Part shown: piece after piece, positions 31,259 through 37,245 of the stretch
How the letters are laid out: every line of letters begins with the position of its first letter
Position numbering within the stretch: the first letter of the stretch is position 1
From: an uncultured Myxococcales bacterium
GTDB lineage: Bacteria; Myxococcota_A; UBA9042
NCBI GenBank assembly: GCA_903919145.1
Contig: CAIXGW010000166.1
Coordinates: forward strand, 1-37,245
Reading direction: 5' to 3'
DNA: 37,245 bases
Translations under genes and position numbers: made by a program
Notes under the pieces: model-generated
Database searches by the model: none
What the model saw: the letters and a program-made list of their open reading frames with translations, nothing else
What the model was told of the DNA's origin: nothing

Positions 31259-31998
31259 CGACTGCCCACCCGTGGGCCTGCGCGGCCCTGTCCGCACCCT
31301 TCTGCGTGGCCCTGTCTGTGGCCCTGCTGGGTCCTGGGACCGCCGCCGCCGCCGAGCCGCCTGCAGCGCGCGATAGCGCAGCCGATGGCAGCCCGGACTG
31401 CGTCTACCACAGCGCGCAGTGGGACGTGGTCAAGAAGCGCAACACCAACGGCATCCTGGTCCACAAGCCCTATGCCCAGGTCACCGATGACGAGCGCGAC
31501 CCCGCCGACCGCCGCTGCACCGTCTGCCGCGGCGACCAGACCCGCATTGACCCCAAGCGCCTTGGCCTGGCCAAGCTCGGCGGCTTCTCTGTGTGCTGGG
31601 CCTATGCGCAGCAGGTCGAGAAGGCCCTAGAGACCATTGCCAAGGCTGGCGATTTTGACCTGAAGGCGGTGGTGGGCTACCGCCCCGGCCGCACCCGCGG
31701 CGCCGTGGTCGATGGCAAGCGGACCCAGTGGTCCAACCACTCCTTTGGCACCGCCATTGACCTGAACGCCTTTGCCAACGGCTTGCACGCCAGCTGCAAC
31801 GTCAGCCAGGCCACGCCAGCAACGGTCAAGCGCTGCAAGCTGCGCATCGGCGGCGCCTGGGATCCCGAAGGCAGGCCGCGCTTGACCGTCACTGCTGCCA
31901 GCAGCCCCTACCGCGCCTTTGCGCCATTTTGGAAGTGGGGCGGCGAAATCTCTGGCGACATCAAAGACTTTATGCACTTCAGCATCAGCGGCTATTGA
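31255..31998 (+). CDS. M15 family zinc peptidase (VanY/L,D-endopeptidase type)
   Basis: 247-residue exported peptidase, predicted to cleave peptidoglycan stem peptides in the periplasm. The GTG at 31255 overlaps the previous stop. After a signal peptide (cut near TAAAA) come a Cys-bearing region (CTVCRG) and the M15 domain. The metal ligands are visible: His162 and Asp169 in SNHSFGTAIDLN and His241 in DFMHF, with GYRPGRTRG before them and FWKWGGEISGDIKD between. This is the arrangement of M15 carboxypeptidases and endopeptidases (PF13539/PF02557). D,D-carboxypeptidase and L-Ala-D-Glu endopeptidase activities cannot be separated from sequence alone. Its coupling to the LIC_10091-like gene suggests both act on the cell wall. 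Confidence 0.92.
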   Translation: MTTAHPWACAALSAPFCVALSVALLGPGTAAAAEPPAARDSAADGSPDCVYHSAQWDVVKKRNTNGILVHKPYAQVTDDERDPADRRCTVCRGDQTRIDPKRLGLAKLGGFSVCWAYAQQVEKALETIAKAGDFDLKAVVGYRPGRTRGAVVDGKRTQWSNHSFGTAIDLNAFANGLHASCNVSQATPATVKRCKLRIGGAWDPEGRPRLTVTAASSPYRAFAPFWKWGGEISGDIKDFMHFSISGY

Positions 31999-32050
31999 CC
32001 CCAAGGCCTGCCGCTGGGTGGGTCGCAAGCTCGCGGTTTTACAGCTGACT

Positions 32051-32085
32051 CGCCGATCATGTGCCAAAACAAGCGATCGGCTCGC
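32051..32085. terminator. Inverted repeat between convergent genes
   Basis: GCCGATC (32052-32058) pairs with GATCGGC (32075-32081) across a 16-base loop. An alternative smaller hairpin, AGCGA/TCGCT, overlaps it (32072-32086). It lies in the 101 bases between the convergent M15 and glycosyltransferase genes, so a bidirectional transcript end is plausible; no T tract follows. Confidence 0.3.
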
Positions 32086-32099
32086 TGTACGACACAATC

Positions 32100-32816
32100 C
32101 TACCGACCGCGGGCCCGCGTCAGCAGACCGTACTTGCTGATGACGTAGACGGCGCGAAAGGCGTCTTTGAGCCCGATCTTCTTGCCTTCGGCGTAGGTGC
32201 GGCCGTTGTAGGAGATAGGCACTTCGTAAATGCGCAGGTTGCCGCGGGCCGCCAGCTTGGCGGTGACTTCGGGCTCAAAGCCAAAGCGGTCCTCTTCGAT
32301 GCTCAAGCTCTGGATGACTTCGCGGCGAAAGACCTTGTAGCAGGTCTCCATGTCGGTCAAGTTGAGGTCGGTCGCCATATTGGATAGCAAGGTCAAGGCC
32401 TTATTGCCCACCGAGTGCCAGAAGTACAGCACCCGATGGCTCTGACCGGCAAAGCGCGAGCCGTAGACCACGTCGGCCTTGCCGGCCAGGATGGGTTCCA
32501 GCAGGCGCGGGTACTCGCTGGGGTCGTATTCCAGGTCGGCGTCTTGCACCAGCACCAGATCGCCGGTGGCCTCTTGGAAGCCGCGCCGCAGCGCTGCGCC
32601 CTTGCCCTGGTTGTGCGGCTGCAGCACGACGCGGATCTGTTTGTACTGCTTGGCCAATTCCTCCAGGATGTCGCGGGTGCCGTCCTTGGAGCCGTCGTCG
32701 ACGATAAGCAGCTCGATGTCAAACGGCTGAGCCAGGACCTGGGCGACAATGTCGCGGATGCTGTCGCGCTCATTGTAGCAGGGCATGACCACTGACAACT
32801 TGAAGTTCTTGTTCAT
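32100..32816 (-). CDS. Family 2 glycosyltransferase, polyprenyl-phosphate sugar synthase-like
   Basis: Soluble GT2 enzyme (PF00535) of 238 residues, close in length and motifs to dolichol-/polyprenyl-phosphate mannosyl- or glucosyltransferases. It probably loads a sugar from a nucleotide donor onto a lipid carrier at the inner face of the membrane. Motifs: [12 protein letters not shown], the nucleotide-binding [12 protein letters not shown] (Asp40, Asp41), [15 protein letters not shown], the metal-binding QDADLEYDP (Asp92, Asp94) and the acceptor-side [19 protein letters not shown]. There are no C-terminal membrane segments, as in bacterial DPM1-like enzymes that lack the anchor. The ATG at 32816 is preferred because GAGGT lies eight bases upstream; frames further upstream lack the conserved start. 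It diverges from the EGF lipoprotein. A weak promoter, TTGCGG - 17 - CAAAAT, lies at 32922-32894. Confidence 0.93.
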   Translation of the reverse strand: MNKNFKLSVVMPCYNERDSIRDIVAQVLAQPFDIELLIVDDGSKDGTRDILEELAKQYKQIRVVLQPHNQGKGAALRRGFQEATGDLVLVQDADLEYDPSEYPRLLEPILAGKADVVYGSRFAGQSHRVLYFWHSVGNKALTLLSNMATDLNLTDMETCYKVFRREVIQSLSIEEDRFGFEPEVTAKLAARGNLRIYEVPISYNGRTYAEGKKIGLKDAFRAVYVISKYGLLTRARGR

Positions 32817-32972
32817 GAAAGCTACCTCAGCGTTGGGGGCGCCGTCCAGGTGCAGGGCCAAGAGGCTCAGGCGATCGCCCGGCGCGGCGGGCAATTTTGG
32901 CACGGCAGACCTACCGCCGCAATCCCCTGGCGCGAGCGCGAGCAGCGGCGAGCCAGAACCGGCGTTTTTTGC

Positions 32973-33001
32973 TTGACCCGCCCACAATTCCTCTTTACAA
33001 G
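32973..33001 (+). promoter_or_regulatory. Predicted promoter of the EGF/somatomedin-B lipoprotein
   Basis: TTGACC (32973-32978), 17 bases, TACAAG (32996-33001), giving a leader of about 50 bases to the GTG at 33060. Confidence 0.5.
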
Positions 33002-33059
33002 GCGCGCACGCCTGTACACCTGTGCTCCCCGCAGGTGCCCCTTTGCCCCGGAGTCCGCC

Positions 33060-35132
33060 GTGCCGCTGCCAACCTGCCGCTTCCCCCTGTTTCGCCTGGC
33101 TCACCTTGCTGTGATCGGCGCTGCAACCTGCTTGACCCTAGCCAGCTGCGGCGACTCACCGATGTCCGGCAGCTCAGGCGCTACCGACAGCGGCCTGCCA
33201 GGAGTCGACGCCAAATTCAACAGCGATGTCAAGCTATCAGCGGATGGCAGCCCCCTGGACACCTCTGGCCAGCAGGACAGCGCTGGTCAGGACGACGCCG
33301 CACTGCCCGGTCTGGATGCCGAGTCCGACCTGCAGGGCAGCGACAACAGCGCCTGCGTGCCCAAGTGCCTTGCCGTCGATGCGCCCTGCGGCCTGGATGG
33401 CTGCGGCGGCGTGTGCGGCTACTGCATGACCAACTGGGCGTGCGTAGAGGGCCAATGCAAAGAGCTGGCCAGCGCCGACGCCTGCAAGACCGCCAAGTGT
33501 GACGACCACGCCTTTTGTACCCTGGGCAGCGGTGGCGCGGCGGTGTGCCAGTGCAAACCCGGCTGGCAGGGCGACGGCAAAGCCTGCATCGACGAGAACG
33601 AGTGCACCACCAATAACGGCGGCTGCTCGCCCAATGCTTTGTGCAGCAACAAGATTGGCGAGCCGCCCAGCTGCCAGTGCAAGAAGGGCTTTACCGGCAA
33701 CGGCGCCGTCTGCGATGACGACGACGAGTGCAAAGAAGGCACGGCCAAGTGCGTCAGCCACGCCATCTGCACCAACACCGCGGGCAGCTATGACTGCGCC
33801 TGCGACAGTGGCTTTGAGGGCAGCGGCCTGAGCCTGTGCAAAGACATCAACGAATGCAGCAAAGGCACGGCCAACTGCAGCGCCGACCAGACCTGCGACA
33901 ACACCGAGGGCAGCTTCCTTTGCTCCTGCCCAGCCGGCTACACCAAGGCCAGCGACGGCTGCAAAGACATTGACGAGTGCGCCGCCACCCCCAAGCCATG
34001 CGACGCCAACGCGACCTGCAGCAACAGCGCCGGCGCCTACAGCTGCGCGTGCAAAGCCGGCTTCAGCGGCGACGGCAAGACCTGCGCCGAGGTCGACCTG
34101 TGCAAGGGCGTTACCTGCGGCAGCAATGCCACCTGCCAAAAAGACGCCAGCGGCAAAGCGGTCTGCATCTGCGCCCCGGGGTTCAGCGGCGACGGCAAGA
34201 TCTGCACGGCGGCGATTGTCGACATCACCTTCTTGGGCGTGTACATCGCGCCCCTGGCTGTGGATGGGCAGTGCTGGGACTTGACCCTGACCGGCGAGTG
34301 CCCCAAGCCCACCAAAGAGAAGCTGGCGGCTGTCGACACCGCCTACGCCGAATTGGCGGCAGCGCTGGCTGTCGTCGGTGGACCCGTCGCGGCCAAAACC
34401 GCAGCGTTGGAGAGCGCTCTGGCCGCTGTGGGCGGTTCAGTCACCCGGCCTGACGCCTACGGCAACGTCGAGCTCAAGCCCGCCGGCAGCATTTTTCCGC
34501 TGACCACGCGCAATGACACCTACTTGCCGCTGTGGAGCGGGGTCAAGTGGAGCAAGGTCCCGCTGGACAGCGCCCTTGGCCTCAAGGTGGCCCTGAACGA
34601 CGAAGACCTGGCGTTTGACGAGGAAATCGGCAGCGTCACCGTGCAGATCGACCTGCTGGCCAAGGCGCTGGCCACGGGGCAGGCCGTAGCGTTGCCGGTC
34701 AAGACCCAAGAGCCGCAGATCCTGGCCATCAAAGTCCTGGTCACCGCGTGGCAGGGCTGCGGAGACGGCAAGTGCCTGAGCCCAGAGACCGCGACGACCT
34801 GCGCAGCCGACTGTGCCACCAGCGGCGTCAAGTGCGGCGACGCCAAGTGCGAAGCTGGCGAAACCACCGCCAGCTGCCCGGCCGACTGCAAGGCTCCCGC
34901 CGGCAGCTGCAAGACTTTCTGCGGCAAGAAGTCCAGCGCTGGCTGCTGGTGTGACGACCTGTGCGAGAAGAACGGCGACTGCTGCGCCGACAAAGCCAGC
35001 GTCTGCGCCACCGGCTGCAAGGGCAAGTGCGGTCAGGCCAGCAAAGAGGCTGACGGTACCGCCTGCTGGTGCGACGACCTGTGCGCGTCCAGTGGCGATT
35101 GCTGCAAGGACTATGCCGCCACCTGCCCTTGA
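33060..35132 (+). CDS. Cys-rich surface lipoprotein with EGF and somatomedin-B-like modules
   Basis: 690 residues from the GTG at 33060 (GGAG seven bases upstream). Lipobox LASC gives lipidated Cys30, then an Asp/Ser-rich linker. From Cys99 comes a compact Cys-rich knot. Residues about 142-382 hold six EGF modules, four of the calcium-binding type, starting NENEC/DDDEC/INEC/IDEC. An unrecognised, Cys-poor domain of about 190 residues ([32 protein letters not shown]) follows. Two short repeats of the form CGDGKC-x4-E-x4-C-x2-DC lie near 575-612. Two somatomedin-B-like modules (617-649 and 653-689) close the protein, each with eight Cys spaced C-x3-C-x7 or x11-C-x-C-x3-C-x5-CC-x6-C. A calcium-stabilised surface protein for adhesion or contact is inferred. 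There is no export motif beyond the lipobox. Confidence 0.93.
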   Translation: MPLPTCRFPLFRLAHLAVIGAATCLTLASCGDSPMSGSSGATDSGLPGVDAKFNSDVKLSADGSPLDTSGQQDSAGQDDAALPGLDAESDLQGSDNSACVPKCLAVDAPCGLDGCGGVCGYCMTNWACVEGQCKELASADACKTAKCDDHAFCTLGSGGAAVCQCKPGWQGDGKACIDENECTTNNGGCSPNALCSNKIGEPPSCQCKKGFTGNGAVCDDDDECKEGTAKCVSHAICTNTAGSYDCACDSGFEGSGLSLCKDINECSKGTANCSADQTCDNTEGSFLCSCPAGYTKASDGCKDIDECAATPKPCDANATCSNSAGAYSCACKAGFSGDGKTCAEVDLCKGVTCGSNATCQKDASGKAVCICAPGFSGDGKICTAAIVDITFLGVYIAPLAVDGQCWDLTLTGECPKPTKEKLAAVDTAYAELAAALAVVGGPVAAKTAALESALAAVGGSVTRPDAYGNVELKPAGSIFPLTTRNDTYLPLWSGVKWSKVPLDSALGLKVALNDEDLAFDEEIGSVTVQIDLLAKALATGQAVALPVKTQEPQILAIKVLVTAWQGCGDGKCLSPETATTCAADCATSGVKCGDAKCEAGETTASCPADCKAPAGSCKTFCGKKSSAGCWCDDLCEKNGDCCADKASVCATGCKGKCGQASKEADGTACWCDDLCASSGDCCKDYAATCP

Positions 35133-35206
35133 GGTGGGAGGGCACGGTGCGGGCTGCAGTGGGCGGCGCGGGGGTGCGACCGGCGGTGTCGCGTGGGCAA
35201 TCCGGG

Positions 35207-35497
35207 ATGCTGCTCTCTCGTTTGGGCGAACCGCGGACCCAGCGAGGCTCGGACTTGTCGATGTTGCAATGCCTGAATGGCAGGCGACACGGTTTTTGGT
35301 ACGACGCCAGCCAGGTCGAGCCGCGGGCCAAGCTGGCCTGCGACACCCTGCGTGACGAGTTCGCCGCGTTCGTCCGTGCGGTCAATCCGTGCTTCGATGT
35401 CCGCAGCTTCACGCACCAGGACTTGTTCCGCACCTACGAACAGCAGGTGCCAACTCGTGACAGCCGGCTCGCCTGGCTGAAGGCGCGCTACTTCTGA
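35207..35497 (+). pseudogene. Gene fragment, possibly the C terminus of a restriction-endonuclease-like protein
   Basis: An open frame, starting at the latest at the ATG 35207, ends in ACDTLRDEFAAFVRAVNP, FDVRSFTHQDLF and RLAWLKARYF. It resembles, from memory, the C-terminal end of PGN_0703-type putative restriction endonucleases. There is no plausible N-terminal domain upstream: the frame runs back into the end of the EGF lipoprotein gene. I therefore call it a remnant. Phe before G is written TTC three times (GAGTTCGCC, GCGTTCGTC, TGCTTCGAT), the opposite of native genes, so it is probably imported. It could also be a short real gene of unknown function. Confidence 0.35.
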
Positions 35498-35949
35498 CCA
35501 AGCGATCTTCGATCCGCGGCAGGTCATGGCGTTGCTCAAGGGGAGCGTCAAGTCGCTTCAGGACGAGCCATACTCCGCCGCATCACGTCTGCCTGGAGCG
35601 CGTGGCTTGGCGGGGTTCGCGGTGACGGTGGCGAAAACGAGCGCCGCAGTCAGCGTCAGGCGACCAAGCGTTGGCCAGGATGGGCAGCTGTTGGTATCCA
35701 CGTTTGACCTCTTGAGCGCCGCACCGAGCTTGGCGGCTGGGTCTCTGCCCCGTTGGATGCGCGGTCAGCCTGCTCGTTCGTGGCGTGCCCAACCCATTTG
35801 CCCGAAGGCGCACGCGCCGCCAGCTGGCCTTGCCCAAAGCCCCGTCGCTTTCCTTTGTCGTCGTCATGGGTCGCTTGCACCCCGACGCCAATTCTCGCAC
35901 AAGCGGCGACACCGCCCACCACCGACTGACGTCGTCCGCCGAGGCCATG
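35498..35949. other. Non-coding or decayed stretch before the DUF1810 gene
   Basis: This 452-base stretch has open frames on both strands but none with a ribosome site, a convincing composition or a recognisable motif. A plus-strand frame near 35505-35590 (reading FDPRQVMALLKGSVKSLQ) looks protein-like and may be another fragment of the preceding remnant. Confidence 0.4.
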
Positions 35950-36462
35950 ATGACCGAGCCCCAGCCCGCCCCGTTTGCCCACGTTCTCTCCGCCCAGAAC
36001 TCGTCCACCTCTGGCTACGTTGCCGCGCTCGCTGAGCTGGAATCCGGCCACAAGTCCGGCCACTGGGTCTGGTACATCTTCCCGCAGCTCGCGGGCCTGG
36101 GGCGCTCTGGAATGGCGCAGAAATTCGCCATCAGCGGCCACATCGAAGCGCACGCCTATCTCGCGCATCCCGTGCTCGGACCGCGCCTTCTGGCCGCGCA
36201 GCAAGTTGTTCTGAACCAACTCAGCCCGCCGACGTCGCGCTCGCTCATCGGCCTAATGGGCGGCCAACTGGACGCCCAGAAGCTCGTGTCCAGTTGCACG
36301 CTCTTCGGCCACGTCGCACAAGGACTGGAGTCTGACGGCGACGCCGCAGCAGTGGTTGACCGTGCCAGGCTGGTCGCCACCGCGTGCCGACAGATTCTCG
36401 CCATCGCCGCGCGTCAGGGGCTACCACCTTGTTCCTTCACTCTGGACGCGATAGCCGAGTGA
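35950..36462 (+). CDS. DUF1810 family protein
   Basis: 170-residue cytosolic protein of the DUF1810 family (PF08837, COG5579), whose biochemical role is not established. The family pattern is clear: FAHVLSAQNSSTSGYVAALAEL, GHKSGHWVWYIFPQLAGLGRSGMAQKFAI, EAHAYLAHPVLGPRLL and the KLVSSCTLFGHV segment. Two ATGs in tandem (35947 and 35950) follow GAGG. The second has the better spacing, so I use it, but the choice is uncertain by one residue. Codon style is unlike the native genes (AAATTCGCC, CTCTTCGGC), as in the fragment just upstream, which points to a shared imported segment of about 1.2 kb. DUF1810 genes are often found as lone accessory genes. Confidence 0.87.
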   Translation: MTEPQPAPFAHVLSAQNSSTSGYVAALAELESGHKSGHWVWYIFPQLAGLGRSGMAQKFAISGHIEAHAYLAHPVLGPRLLAAQQVVLNQLSPPTSRSLIGLMGGQLDAQKLVSSCTLFGHVAQGLESDGDAAAVVDRARLVATACRQILAIAARQGLPPCSFTLDAIAE

Positions 36463-36753
36463 GTGTCCGGTAGCACCTCAAACGGGGCCAGGGTCAGCAC
36501 CGGCGACCGCAGCGCACCGGACGCGAGGTCCGCCATGCGCTGCCCTGGGAGTCCTGCCCGCCATCGCCCTGCCGCTGTGCGTGACGGCGGAGACACAACA
36601 ATTTGCACTTGGCACGGACTCTGGCGCCATTCTGTGCCGGCCTGGACCGTGTCTGGAACCCTGCGAACTGGCGCTAGATCTGCTGCAGAGTCCCTGCATT
36701 GCCGGCGCTGCGCCGTCAGAGGTGGTGGCGGCGGGGCAGCCCTGACGGCGGAC
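36463..36753. other. Intergenic region with a start-less secreted-peptide-like frame
   Basis: A plus-strand frame from about 36536 to the TGA at 36743-36745 reads like a signal peptide (AALGVLPAIALPLCVTA) followed by a Cys-rich 45-residue tail. It has no ATG, GTG or TTG at its front; an ATG lies at 36535 in another frame. It may be a decayed small gene or chance. Confidence 0.25.
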
Positions 36754-37245
36754 TCAGCCGTCCACCGGCACCCCGGGCAGGCTGCGAGCCGTCGCGGACG
36801 CCGGCACGCTGCGGGGCTCTGGAAAGGTGCCCAGCAAGCGATCGCCCAGGTTGCTGGACACGCCCATCCAGTAGTCCTCGTGCTTAAAATGGTGCAGACG
36901 GTGGAACTTGATGGTGTCGCGCATCCACTTGGTCCTGGCGCGGTAGGCCGTGTGCGGCAGAAAGTGCGACCACTCGTAGGCGCAGCCAATGGCAAACAGA
37001 CTGACCACGCCGGTCATCGCCAGGGCCAGCGTGGGCATGACCAGGTAGTAGGCGGGGCCCAGGACCAGCGTCACGGTCACGGTCGTGCGGATCGGCACAA
37101 ACAACGTGGGCGTGTCCCAGGGATTCTCATGGTGGGCGCGATGCTTGCGGGCAAGGTACGTGTCCCAGGTGCGCCCCAGGATCCGCCGCGGCCGCGCGTG
37201 CAGCACATAATTGTGGATCAGCCACTCGTTGACCGGCTGCCAAGC
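36754..37245 (-). CDS. Fatty acid hydroxylase/sterol desaturase family protein, N terminus missing
   Basis: The 3' part of an integral-membrane di-iron enzyme (PF04116), open to the right edge; 163 residues are visible and the start lies outside. All the histidine clusters expected in the C-terminal part are present: HNYVLH (HX4H), HRAHH (HX2HH), HFLPH, and HRLHHFKHEDYWMGVSS. Two hydrophobic segments lie between the second and third clusters (VTVTLVLGPAYYLV, ALAMTGVVSLFAIG). Such enzymes hydroxylate fatty acids, sterols or carotenoids; WDTPTLFVP after HRAHH and the GDRLLGTF end favour a fatty acid or sterol substrate, but this cannot be resolved. TTT before G holds throughout, so it is native. 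No neighbour beyond it is visible. Confidence 0.92.
   Translation of the reverse strand, partial: AWQPVNEWLIHNYVLHARPRRILGRTWDTYLARKHRAHHENPWDTPTLFVPIRTTVTVTLVLGPAYYLVMPTLALAMTGVVSLFAIGCAYEWSHFLPHTAYRARTKWMRDTIKFHRLHHFKHEDYWMGVSSNLGDRLLGTFPEPRSVPASATARSLPGVPVDG

Noticed and set aside
32850..33059. 70-codon N-terminal extension of the EGF lipoprotein
   Set aside because: It would precede the signal peptide and lipobox and cover the predicted promoter; the GTG at 33060 has a ribosome site.
1..37245. tRNA, rRNA, CRISPR, replication origin or prophage genes
   Set aside because: Nothing resembling these was seen on either strand by eye; short structured RNAs could still be missed without a covariance search.

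Overview
The window looks like chromosomal DNA of a high-GC Gram-negative bacterium, most likely a myxobacterium-type (Myxococcota) member. The grounds are the many Cys-rich secreted lipoproteins with Ala/Asp-rich stalks, EGF and somatomedin-B-like modules, a fibrinogen-like adhesin, an S46 dipeptidyl peptidase and a bacterial alpha-2-macroglobulin. This is inferred from gene content; there is no rRNA, tRNA or phylogenetic marker here. Nearly everything encoded is exported: by my reading about 15 of 24 genes have a signal peptide, lipobox or membrane segments.

Layout. 1-559 (-): start of a lipoprotein that runs off the left edge. 736-5400 (-): OmpA-like protein, unknown exported protein and S46 peptidase, in that transcription order. 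5776-6375 (-): orphan EutQ-type cupin, back to back with a DUF1801 gene (6616-7086, +). 7293-7979 (+): an MNT nucleotidyltransferase/HEPN pair whose HEPN gene is broken by a one-base frameshift in a C tract. 8080-10873 (-): small beta-barrel-like protein and fibrinogen-like adhesin. 11165-13498 (-) and 13718-19909 (+): divergent cyclophilin-tailed exported protein and a 2063-residue alpha-2-macroglobulin lipoprotein with a thioester. 19888-20879: a RAYT (REP-associated tyrosine transposase) element bounded by a perfect 20-bp inverted repeat; its left end supplies the last codons and stop of the macroglobulin gene. 20991-21920 (+): esterase lipoprotein. 22114-26207 (+): translationally coupled DUF1501 / DUF1549-DUF1553-like pair. 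26378-27781 (-): APC permease. 28114-31998 (+): two paralogous LIC_10091-like exported proteins, each followed by an exported partner (a formylglycine-generating-enzyme-like protein; an M15 peptidase). 32100-32816 (-): family 2 glycosyltransferase, divergent from an EGF/somatomedin-B lipoprotein (33060-35132, +). 35207-36462 (+): a gene fragment and a DUF1810 gene of foreign codon style. 36754-37245 (-): fatty acid hydroxylase/sterol desaturase running off the right edge.

Two window-wide signals came from reading the sequence. First, native genes choose the Phe codon by the next base: TTT before G, either codon before other bases. The MNT/HEPN pair and the 35207-36462 segment break this rule, which marks them as likely recent acquisitions. 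Second, upstream regions repeatedly contain TTG(A/C)NN - 16 or 17 bases - TA(C/G)NCT or a close variant, suggesting the housekeeping promoter of this organism.

No single defence or biosynthetic system dominates. The most system-like units are the DUF1501/DUF1553 lipoprotein pair with a somatomedin-B insert and the duplicated LIC_10091-like exported module. Functions beyond recognised domains are inference.
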